Shown piece by piece: positions 1-4,585 of a stretch of DNA of 5,339 nucleotides (within the stretch, counting starts at the first letter, position 1; each line of letters starts with the position of its first letter). The notes under the pieces were generated by a model. That model saw only the letters and a list, made by a program, of their open reading frames with translations. It was not told the DNA's origin and searched no databases. Source of the DNA: an uncultured Hyphomicrobiales bacterium (lineage in GTDB: Bacteria; Pseudomonadota; Alphaproteobacteria; Rhizobiales; CAJQND01); the NCBI GenBank assembly GCA_905479595.1, contig CAJQND010000252.1, positions 1 through 5,339 on the forward strand, given 5' to 3'. The position numbers and the translations under genes are program-made.

Positions 1-108
1 AAGATTGAAGCGTGCTTGAAAGCGAACAAGAGCAAGCTTTCACCTGCCTGCCGGGCGGAGTTTGAACCAGCTGGCAAGACTAAAATCCATAGCAGTCACT
101 TCAAATGA
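1..108 (+). CDS. Cysteine-rich-repeat protein, C-terminal fragment
   Basis: The first reading frame is open from base 1 to a TGA at 106-108 and gives 35 residues; the start lies outside the window. The visible part begins KIEACLKANKSKLSPACRAE. This matches the short cysteine-rich repeat (GLG1-type, Pfam Cys_rich repeat) in which a Cys-Leu-Lys segment is followed about 12 residues later by an L-S-P-A-C element; here the cysteines are residues 5 and 17. Bacterial members are usually small secreted or periplasmic proteins with several such repeats and have no established biochemical role. After the last repeat comes a short hydrophilic tail rich in Lys, His and Ser (ending HSSHFK). The call rests on one repeat only, so the family is likely but the protein's length, signal peptide and function cannot be seen. 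Confidence 0.6.
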   Translation, partial: KIEACLKANKSKLSPACRAEFEPAGKTKIHSSHFK

Positions 109-241
109 TTTGGTAAGGCCAGCAGCCAACGCAGTTCGTTACTGTCTGAAATCATGGCAAAGCTTCGAGATCTAGTTGTTCGAGCCTGATAGGCCGTTCT
201 TGATGTGTCCCTAATCAAACGCCGAGAACTGCATGGCTTGT

Positions 242-529
242 TTATCCGGTCAGGTGTTTTACATTTTCATATGTTGAGATCTCAGGGGCGGCGATAAGAT
301 ACTCGCTCAAATCAGCCCAAATCGCCTTAACTTGCGACGCAGAAGCTTCTGCCGCTGTTTGATTTTCGTAGATTGCCATACTCATTCCGTCTCCATTGGA
401 TTGCCAAGCCGAATAAATATCGACGACACCAGGAATAGATTTGATTTGCTGCTTCAAACCTTCGATCTCAGCAGCCATTTCTTCAAGCTTCTGGGAATCA
501 GCTTTATATGTTGTAACGCGTGCGAACAT
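242..529 (-). CDS. Small ABM-like (dimeric alpha/beta barrel) protein
   Basis: This is a 95-residue protein. It opens MFARVTTYKA, followed by an amphipathic helix (about residues 13-32), two strands (about 35-43 and 48-56, MSMAIYEN), a second helix (about 58-76) and a short C-terminal tail. That is the layout of the antibiotic biosynthesis monooxygenase/ferredoxin-like dimeric barrel superfamily, whose members are about 95-110 residues. Some members oxidise quinols or degrade haem, but many have no known activity, and no residue here identifies a substrate. The frame stays open upstream to an ATG at 583, which would add 18 residues. The start at 529 is preferred because an AGGAG lies 8 bases before it and because family members typically begin at the first strand. 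It is probably cytosolic. It is divergent from the FUSC permease gene and convergent with the gene fragment at the left edge. The family call is fairly secure; the function is unknown. Confidence 0.82.
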   Translation of the reverse strand: MFARVTTYKADSQKLEEMAAEIEGLKQQIKSIPGVVDIYSAWQSNGDGMSMAIYENQTAAEASASQVKAIWADLSEYLIAAPEISTYENVKHLTG

Positions 530-537
530 TTCGAATT

Positions 538-542
538 CTCCT
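538..542 (-). promoter_or_regulatory. Ribosome binding site of the ABM-like gene
   Basis: On the minus strand AGGAG occupies these bases, 8 bases before the ATG at 527-529. It decides the start: the longer frame from the ATG at 581-583 has no comparable site and would add 18 residues that fit no family strand. Confidence 0.75.
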
Positions 543-602
543 GATGACTGAGCCGTCGTGAAAACAAAAGCTGCACACGTCAATCGACTTCACAAACGAA
601 CA

Positions 603-615
603 TCAGTTCAACTGA
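603..615. repeat. 13-bp perfect palindrome, possible operator
   Basis: TCAGTT-C-AACTGA has two 6-base arms around one central base. It lies 73 bases upstream of the ABM-like start and just outside the AT-rich core. This is a plausible position for a repressor or activator acting on the leftward gene. No regulator gene is present in the window, so the binding protein is unknown. Confidence 0.4.
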
Positions 616-679
616 GGTTATGACGAACAAAAAAAGAGTAAAAAAATAAATATGTTTTATTTATCATTACAAAATCCTA

Positions 680-696
680 AGAAATTTAGAATTTCT
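680..696. repeat. 17-bp palindrome AGAAATT-TAG-AATTTCT
   Basis: Two perfect 7-base arms flank a 3-base spacer near the middle of the divergent region. The symmetry fits a dimeric DNA-binding regulator. It sits within AT-rich sequence, where chance palindromes are commoner, so the call is tentative. Confidence 0.35.
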
Positions 697-761
697 CGAA
701 TATAAAAAACCAAAAAATATTTATAATTCATATTAATACTTCATACTCGGAAATAGAAACG

Positions 762-791
762 TTGTTCACGGTGGACACACCCAGTTAAGAT
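762..791 (+). promoter_or_regulatory. Possible sigma-70 promoter of the FUSC gene
   Basis: TTGTTC (762-767) and TAAGAT (786-791) are separated by 18 bases and face the FUSC gene. The -10 hexamer matches four of six consensus bases and the -35 three of six. The AT-rich core directly upstream could act as an UP-like element. It would leave a leader of about 70 bases containing a small GCCG-CTGA-CGGC hairpin at 831-842. This is a best guess among weak alternatives. Confidence 0.3.
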
Positions 792-867
792 AGCGACGTC
801 TTCTCTATACATCGGGGTTGGCGGTTTACTGCCGCTGACGGCTCGACTTTTAAATCTCGGTCTACAT

Positions 868-1899
868 ATGGCTAACGCAAACTGGTATCGCGATCTATTC
901 CGCATTGACACATCTCAGGTCTCGGCGCTCCTGTTCGCGCGAGCGGCGATCGCGGTAGGAGTGCCACTTCTCGGCTTCGCCCTCGCAGGGCATCGCAGTG
1001 CAGCCGTTGTAGCAGGCGCAACAGCGTTGTTTGTATCGCTTAGCGACATTGGCCGGACGCGGCGCGAGCGTATCGGCACGATGACCCTGACAACAATCGC
1101 CATACTGGTTGGCGGTTTTGTCGGCGACAAATACGGCGGGACGTCTCTGTGGGACGAAGCTCTCATCCTTACTTCGGCATTCATCGCCGGTTGGGTGAGC
1201 AACTCACATCCCGCGATAGCGACAGTGGCGCGTTTCGCAGCTCTGGCGACTGCCGCAGGTGTCGGCATGCAGGTCACCGATCCAGTTGCAGTTGCAGCAG
1301 TGTTCGTCGGCGGGGCGTGCGCGATGGGCGTCGCCTACGCAATCTGGAAGATACACGACATCCCCCCCGATGAGGAATTCATGGATTGGACCGTTGGGGT
1401 CCGGCGGGCATTTCAGAGCGCAGAGGCTGGATTGTGGTTTGCGATTTGCTACGCAGGCGCGTGCGCGTTCTCACTGTTCGTCGCCCAGAAGCTCGGCGTT
1501 CACAACCCTGATTGGGCGACGTTTGCGGTCATCATGGTAATGCGGCCTGAAGGCATGGTGAGCTTGAAACAGGTGGTTCGTTACATGGTCGGCACGATCG
1601 CTGGCGTACCTGTCGCCACCTTGCTCGCACAGCTATCAAGTAACTACATGCTGGCGCAGATTGCGTTCGCCGCCATCGTTGCTGCTTTTGGCCGCCTCGG
1701 TTTCGCGCTAAATGCTGCGCTGGGGTACATGGCATTCACCGTGTTCGTGATCCTCGTTGTTGAGCTCGCGGTGGAAAGTTCTGTGCCGCCGTTCACACTC
1801 GTCCTGGAGCGTCTCTATGACGTCAGCATTGGGTGCCTAATCGCGCTCGTCGGGACGCTCATCGCGGGTATAAAATCCAGGCACCACACCTCGAGATAA
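868..1899 (+). CDS. FUSC family inner-membrane protein
   Basis: This is a 343-residue, very hydrophobic protein of the fusaric acid resistance/YccS-like (FUSC) family, proposed to act in efflux of aromatic or other organic acids across the inner membrane. It has two similar halves. Residues about 20-160 and 186-335 each carry some five membrane segments, joined by a hydrophilic linker (about 161-186, with PPDEE at 166-170). Each half holds the family signature of an Ala/Trp-rich helix, a polar turn with Arg, and a Gly-Thr-started helix: residues 45-86 (GRTRRERIGT at 62-71) and residues 213-254 (MRPEG at 225-229, then VGTIAG). Members with an added soluble domain reach about 700 residues; this one is the short form without it. 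The ATG at 868 has no clear Shine-Dalgarno sequence, but no better in-frame start is visible and the N terminus fits. There is no partner membrane-fusion protein in the window, so the transported substrate is unknown. The adjacent divergent ABM-like gene may belong to the same response. Confidence 0.85.
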   Translation: MANANWYRDLFRIDTSQVSALLFARAAIAVGVPLLGFALAGHRSAAVVAGATALFVSLSDIGRTRRERIGTMTLTTIAILVGGFVGDKYGGTSLWDEALILTSAFIAGWVSNSHPAIATVARFAALATAAGVGMQVTDPVAVAAVFVGGACAMGVAYAIWKIHDIPPDEEFMDWTVGVRRAFQSAEAGLWFAICYAGACAFSLFVAQKLGVHNPDWATFAVIMVMRPEGMVSLKQVVRYMVGTIAGVPVATLLAQLSSNYMLAQIAFAAIVAAFGRLGFALNAALGYMAFTVFVILVVELAVESSVPPFTLVLERLYDVSIGCLIALVGTLIAGIKSRHHTSR

Positions 1900-1924
1900 T
1901 CTCTGATTTGATGCATTGGTGAGA

Positions 1925-1956
1925 TTGGCAATGTTGCCGCAAAGGCAACTGCCCAA
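1925..1956 (+). terminator. Hairpin after the FUSC gene, weak terminator
   Basis: GTTGCC (1933-1938) pairs perfectly with GGCAAC (1944-1949) around a GCAAA loop, and an outer TTGGC/GCCCAA stem with a bulge extends it. It starts 26 bases after the FUSC stop codon. The first T-run (1977-1981) is about 20 bases further on, so this is not a textbook intrinsic terminator. It could be a Rho-assisted or 3'-end-protecting structure. Confidence 0.4.
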
Positions 1957-2011
1957 GGTGCACTATACTGCAACTATTTTTCCTGCACCCGTTCGTCAGT
2001 CTTGACCTGAT

Positions 2012-2040
2012 TTGAAGGTTTTTACAAAAAATGATATGCT
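2012..2040 (+). promoter_or_regulatory. Extended -10 promoter of the DUF1059 gene
   Basis: TTGAAG (2012-2017) and TATGCT (2035-2040) are exactly 17 bases apart, and TGA directly before the -10 makes an extended -10 (TGN) element. Transcription would start near 2047, leaving a leader of about 20 bases that holds the ribosome binding site. This is the best-formed promoter in the window. It suggests that the small gene is transcribed independently of FUSC. Confidence 0.55.
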
Positions 2041-2064
2041 CAACTGCAAAAGGGAGGGAACAAA

Positions 2065-2265
2065 ATGTCCAGCGCCTATTCATATGCATGCAGGGATTGT
2101 GAGGGGATGGAAGCTTGTCCGGCCAGCGTCGTTGCGGAGACTGAGGCTGAAGTCTGGAAGCTGATTGAACTTCACGCGCAGGTTGCCCACAAAGAAAACC
2201 CAGCTGATTGGGACCAAAGCACCAAAGATTACATTGGAACTCTTATCAAATCGGTGTCGGTCTAG
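2065..2265 (+). CDS. DUF1059 family small protein
   Basis: This is a complete 66-residue protein matching the DUF1059 family, whose members are about 55-70 residues. Diagnostic features are the opening YSYACRDCEGME (Cys9, Cys12), then Cys18 and a Pro. They are followed by a Glu-rich helix with E-x-W-K and the histidine pair His37 and His42 in a LHAQVAH segment. The C-x2-C plus H-x4-H spacing suggests a small metal-binding fold; the family has no established function and is thought to be cytosolic. The start is firm: AGGGAGGG (2051-2058) precedes the ATG by 6 bases, and an extended -10 promoter lies just upstream. The gene ends inside the 3' end of the convergent FMN oxidase gene, with a 20-base overlap. 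Nothing in the neighbourhood ties it to a pathway. Confidence 0.85.
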   Translation: MSSAYSYACRDCEGMEACPASVVAETEAEVWKLIELHAQVAHKENPADWDQSTKDYIGTLIKSVSV

Positions 2266-3385
2266 CTTTTGGCTGAACCAGCGATTGAGCAAGCCCACTC
2301 ATATCGGTCTTGCCTATTTGAGCGAGTGTCAAACTGATATCTTTCGCAACAAGATCGCAATATTGCGCGAGGCTGGCCTCTCCTCCAGCAGCGATAGCAA
2401 ACTGCATTGCGCGACCGAAGAATACAAAATCTGCACCCATCGCGTAGGCTTTAACAACATCTTCGCCTGATCTAAGGCCCGTATCGTAGAATAACGGCAA
2501 GCTGTTGCCGACGGCTTGCCGGATATCGCGCAACGCGAGAATGGGTGGTCGGGCACTATCAAGCTGGCGTCCCCCGTGGGTTGAAACCTGGATGGCATCT
2601 ACTCCAGCTGCTTTCAAGCTGATGGCGTCCTCGATTGAGGTGACACCTTTAGCAACCAGATTACCGTCCCACTGGTCGCGCAGGCGATCAAAAAAACTCC
2701 AATCCGCAGCGGCGCGACTTTCGGTGCGGTCAAATTCAAACCCGGCTTCGGTGAAGTTCGCCAAACGCGGCTTACCGTGAACAAGGCTGGACACAGACCA
2801 CCTTGGGTGCAGCGCAAAATCGGCAAACTGCAACGGTCCTATCTGAAAAGGCATTTTGAACCCGCGGCGCAGTTCGCGTGGGCGGCGGCCCACTTCAGGT
2901 ACGTCGAGTGTCATGATCAGTGTGCGATAACCGGCGGCCTTTGCGCGTTCGACCAGCTTTGTTGTACCCGAGCCATCGCCGCTAAAATACAGCTGGAACC
3001 AGGCGTGCCCATCCGCCATTTCGATCATCTTTTCGAGCGAAGTGGAAGCGACGGTAGAAACCCCCACCGGTATCTTGTTCTTAGCTGCCATTCGCGCCAG
3101 CATCAGATCGCCACCAGGGCGAGACAAATTGCACATACCCATTGGACTTATGCCAAATGGTATTTTTCCAACATGTTCAAAAACCCTTACCCCTAAATTT
3201 CGTTCTTTGACGTTTACCAGCACTCGAGGTTGCAGGCATATATCACGCAAGGCGGAAAGGTTCATTGCTTCGCCAATCCCCTCCCCGGCTGCCCCGTCGA
3301 TATAGTCAAAAACCATCCAAGGCAGATACTTGCGGGCCAAAGCCCGCGCATCTTCATATGAATGAATTTGAGTTACTCCGAACAT
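2246..3385 (-). CDS. FMN-dependent alpha-hydroxy acid oxidase/dehydrogenase
   Basis: This is a 379-residue TIM-barrel flavoenzyme of the glycolate oxidase/L-lactate dehydrogenase/mandelate dehydrogenase family (350-390 residues). It oxidises a 2-hydroxy acid to the 2-oxo acid. Alignment by eye to spinach glycolate oxidase finds nearly all key residues: Tyr28 (FDYIDG), Gln131 and Tyr133 (FQLYF), Thr159, Arg168 (VGRRP), Lys246, catalytic His270 with Arg273 (THGGRQLD), Asp301, Arg305 and the flavin-phosphate Gly324-Arg325. Three positions are unusual: Met82 where Thr is common (ISPMGM), Thr269 for Asn in SNHGG, and Thr302 for Gly in DGG-[IV]-R. I saw no added membrane-anchoring segment, so it is probably soluble. 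It is the third gene of the comDE operon, 13 bases after comE. ATG 3385 is preferred over the TTG one codon upstream; neither has a Shine-Dalgarno sequence, so translation is probably coupled to comE. By context it would make the 2-oxo acid that ComDE decarboxylates, possibly sulfopyruvate from 3-sulfolactate; lactate or another 2-hydroxy acid cannot be excluded. Confidence 0.9.
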   Translation of the reverse strand: MFGVTQIHSYEDARALARKYLPWMVFDYIDGAAGEGIGEAMNLSALRDICLQPRVLVNVKERNLGVRVFEHVGKIPFGISPMGMCNLSRPGGDLMLARMAAKNKIPVGVSTVASTSLEKMIEMADGHAWFQLYFSGDGSGTTKLVERAKAAGYRTLIMTLDVPEVGRRPRELRRGFKMPFQIGPLQFADFALHPRWSVSSLVHGKPRLANFTEAGFEFDRTESRAAADWSFFDRLRDQWDGNLVAKGVTSIEDAISLKAAGVDAIQVSTHGGRQLDSARPPILALRDIRQAVGNSLPLFYDTGLRSGEDVVKAYAMGADFVFFGRAMQFAIAAGGEASLAQYCDLVAKDISLTLAQIGKTDMSGLAQSLVQPKARPTPI

Positions 3386-3398
3386 CAATTTACGACGA

Positions 3399-3953
3399 TT
3401 AGCTTTGAACAGCCGTCATGAAGCGATCACGGATAACCACGGGGTCTTTAGTGATAACGGGCACCTTGATATTGCCGCTTTCACATTTGCACACAATGAT
3501 CGTCATCTTTTTGGAGTCGACCGCTGCCTGCAACACCTCAGCAGTATCTTTGGCCTGACATTCAACCACGTTTTCACAGCCACATGCCTTGGCCACTGCT
3601 GCGAGCGAGGTTTTCATGCCTGCGTAAGTAGGTTGGTCACCGGTAGAGCCGTAAGAACCGTTGTCGATAATCAACAAGATAAAGTTGTCAGCAACATTGT
3701 TGGCAATAGTTGGCAAAGTACCAAAATTGGTCAGTACGGAACCATCGCCATCAATTGAGATAACAGTTTTGTCCTGTGCCAGCGCAACCCCCAGACCAAT
3801 CGAAGAAGATAGCCCCATAGTGCCAAGCATGTAAAAATTGCTGGGCTGGTCGTCGATCAAATGCAGTTCCTGGCTGGGCAGACCGATGTTGCACACAACA
3901 AGTCGATCCCGCAGGATCGGTGCAATTTCACGCAAAACTTCAGAGCGGATCAT
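3399..3953 (-). CDS. comE: Sulfopyruvate decarboxylase-like, beta subunit
   Basis: This 184-residue protein is the pyrophosphate-binding half of a two-subunit thiamine-diphosphate decarboxylase. CNIGLPSQEL (21-30) and the NFYMLGTMGLSSS segment (39-51) are typical of ComE. The thiamine-diphosphate/Mg motif runs from GDG (69-71) to DNGS (97-100), followed by YGSTGDQPT (101-109). ComE with ComD converts sulfopyruvate to sulfoacetaldehyde and CO2, in coenzyme M synthesis in archaea and in cysteate/sulfolactate breakdown in bacteria. Length agrees with ComE (about 180-190). Phosphonopyruvate decarboxylase is related but is normally a single chain of about 370-400 residues, and no PEP mutase gene is near. 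The gene starts one base after the comD stop, with GGGGAGG 8 bases before its ATG. The fold and subunit identity are secure; the substrate is inferred. Confidence 0.85.
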   Translation of the reverse strand: MIRSEVLREIAPILRDRLVVCNIGLPSQELHLIDDQPSNFYMLGTMGLSSSIGLGVALAQDKTVISIDGDGSVLTNFGTLPTIANNVADNFILLIIDNGSYGSTGDQPTYAGMKTSLAAVAKACGCENVVECQAKDTAEVLQAAVDSKKMTIIVCKCESGNIKVPVITKDPVVIRDRFMTAVQS

Positions 3954-3954
3954 A

Positions 3955-4452
3955 TTAGTAGCCTCCCCAGAATGTCGCGTCGGTCAAGATTGCGACTGGT
4001 TTGTTACACATAAAGGTATATTTAAGGATCGCATCCAACTCATTCGCGTCTTCCTGTTTGTGGAAGTGGTAGGTTGGAATATTGAGTTGGTTTAGCAGCG
4101 CTTTTGTGTGCACAGCCATTTCAACCTGACAGGCCACAGGTTCCTTCAATTCGCCACGATAGCTGATAAGCATCGGCAGAGGCATTCGGTAAAATTGCGT
4201 TAGTGTGACCAGCGTATTGACCGTCACCCCAATGGCCGTGTTCTGCATGATGATCGCAGGCCGGCTACCGCCCATGAACGCGCCAGCGCACAGGCCCATG
4301 CCTTCGTCTTCTTTATTGGCCGGTATGTGATAAATCGCATCGCGGGATTCGACTTCTTCAATAACACCTGCCAGCTGCTTGCAGGGTACCGTTGTGACAA
4401 AATCGACGCCATTGGCGACAAAGTCATCAACGATTTTTGTGCTAATAGACAC
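3955..4452 (-). CDS. comD: Sulfopyruvate decarboxylase-like, alpha subunit
   Basis: This 165-residue protein is the pyrimidine-binding half of the thiamine-diphosphate decarboxylase. Its markers are VTTVPCKQL (19-27), the segment HIPANKEDEGMGLCAGA (42-58) that holds the glutamate expected to activate the cofactor (Glu48 or Glu50), IIMQNTAIG (67-75) and the ISYRGELKEP loop (96-105). These are the hallmarks of archaeal and bacterial ComD, which is about 160-170 residues. It is expected to pair with the next gene's product as an (alpha-beta)n enzyme with active sites at subunit interfaces in the cytosol. The start is GTG at 4450-4452, supported by AAGGAGT 8 bases upstream. It is the first gene of the operon comD-comE-FMN oxidase and is separated from the upstream desaturase gene by 133 bases with a terminator-like hairpin. 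Substrate assignment to sulfopyruvate is by family only. Confidence 0.85.
   Translation of the reverse strand: MSISTKIVDDFVANGVDFVTTVPCKQLAGVIEEVESRDAIYHIPANKEDEGMGLCAGAFMGGSRPAIIMQNTAIGVTVNTLVTLTQFYRMPLPMLISYRGELKEPVACQVEMAVHTKALLNQLNIPTYHFHKQEDANELDAILKYTFMCNKPVAILTDATFWGGY
3962..3968 (-). promoter_or_regulatory. Ribosome binding site of comE inside comD
   Basis: On the minus strand GGGGAGG lies within the last codons of comD, 8 bases before the comE ATG (3951-3953). Together with the single base between the comD TAA and this ATG it indicates coupled, near-equimolar translation of the two subunits. Confidence 0.7.
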
Positions 4453-4460
4453 GTCGGTTA

Positions 4461-4467
4461 ACTCCTT
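4461..4467 (-). promoter_or_regulatory. Ribosome binding site fixing the comD GTG start
   Basis: On the minus strand AAGGAGT lies 8 bases before GTG (4450-4452). It justifies a GTG start; I see no ATG nearby that would use this site. Confidence 0.75.
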
Positions 4468-4490
4468 GTGTAGAGGGTTTCATTTCGCTG

Positions 4491-4541
4491 TGGTTCCATA
4501 TCAATGCAATTGGTTCTAACCGTAGTATGTAGACGGAGCAA
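4491..4541 (-). promoter_or_regulatory. Possible comD promoter with operator-like repeats
   Basis: Reading leftward, TTGCTC (complement of 4536-4541) and TAGAAC (complement of 4513-4518) are 17 bases apart and could be -35 and -10 elements; the match to consensus is modest. The plus strand carries TGGTTC twice, at 4491-4496 and 4511-4516, exactly 20 bases (two helical turns) apart. The second copy is part of GGTT-CT-AACC (4512-4521), a small inverted repeat over the proposed -10. This would suit repression by a regulator such as a GntR-type protein, but none is encoded here. Confidence 0.25.
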
Positions 4542-4546
4542 AACGC

Positions 4547-4573
4547 AAAACCCGCGTGGCATTTGAACGCCGG
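4547..4573 (-). terminator. Rho-independent terminator after the desaturase gene
   Basis: On the minus strand CCGGCGT (4573-4567) pairs with ACGCGGG (4557-4551) over a 9-base loop with one mismatch. TTTT (4550-4547) and then GCGTTTTGC follow. It begins 12 bases after the stop codon of the desaturase-family gene. The T-tract is short and interrupted, so termination may be partial, but it suggests that the comD operon is a separate transcription unit. Confidence 0.5.
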
Positions 4574-4585
4574 TTCACCTGCATC

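Larger units (their letters stand above)
530..867. promoter_or_regulatory. Divergent intergenic region with AT-rich core
   Basis: These 338 bases separate the start codons of two divergent genes, and I see no coding frame in them. Bases 631-740 hold only 16 G or C in 110 by hand count, against clearly GC-richer flanking genes. They include A-runs near 629-635 and 641-646 and phased A/T tracts. The region should carry promoters for both genes. Such curved AT-rich DNA is a common target of nucleoid-type silencers (the MucR/Ros class in alphaproteobacteria); this role is inferred. Two perfect inverted repeats lie inside, at 603-615 and 680-696. Because the core is so AT-rich, -10-like hexamers are plentiful and I could not choose a single promoter for the leftward gene. 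Confidence 0.6.

Noticed and set aside
196..229. Possible hairpin GTTCTTGAT...ATCAA...AGAAC between the left convergent genes
   Set aside because: The two stems are offset by an unpaired stretch of about seven bases and no T-run follows on either strand, so I do not call it a terminator.
915..1277. Open frame of 120 residues on the minus strand inside the FUSC gene
   Set aside because: It is antisense to a well-supported membrane protein, shows no family motif, and arises from the GC-rich codon bias of the FUSC gene.
1859..2089. Minus-strand open frame of 76 residues across the FUSC-DUF1059 gap
   Set aside because: It lies over a promoter and a hairpin for plus-strand genes, has no ribosome binding site that I can see, and its composition is not protein-like.
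2777..3196. Open frame of 139 residues on the plus strand opposite the FMN oxidase gene
   Set aside because: The opposite strand carries a complete enzyme with its catalytic residues. This frame has no recognisable domain or ribosome binding site.
3405..3758. Open frame of 117 residues on the plus strand opposite comE
   Set aside because: It is antisense to the cofactor-binding motifs of comE, with no family resemblance.
3399..4452. Phosphonopyruvate decarboxylase as the identity of the comD/comE pair
   Set aside because: That enzyme is normally one chain of about 370-400 residues and sits next to PEP mutase. Here there are two short subunits with ComD/ComE-type motifs and no PEP mutase in the window. 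It remains a minor alternative.
3399..4452. A single decarboxylase gene split by a frameshift
   Set aside because: The junction has a proper stop, a strong ribosome binding site and an ATG, and both lengths equal those of natural ComD and ComE subunits, so it is a genuine two-gene arrangement.
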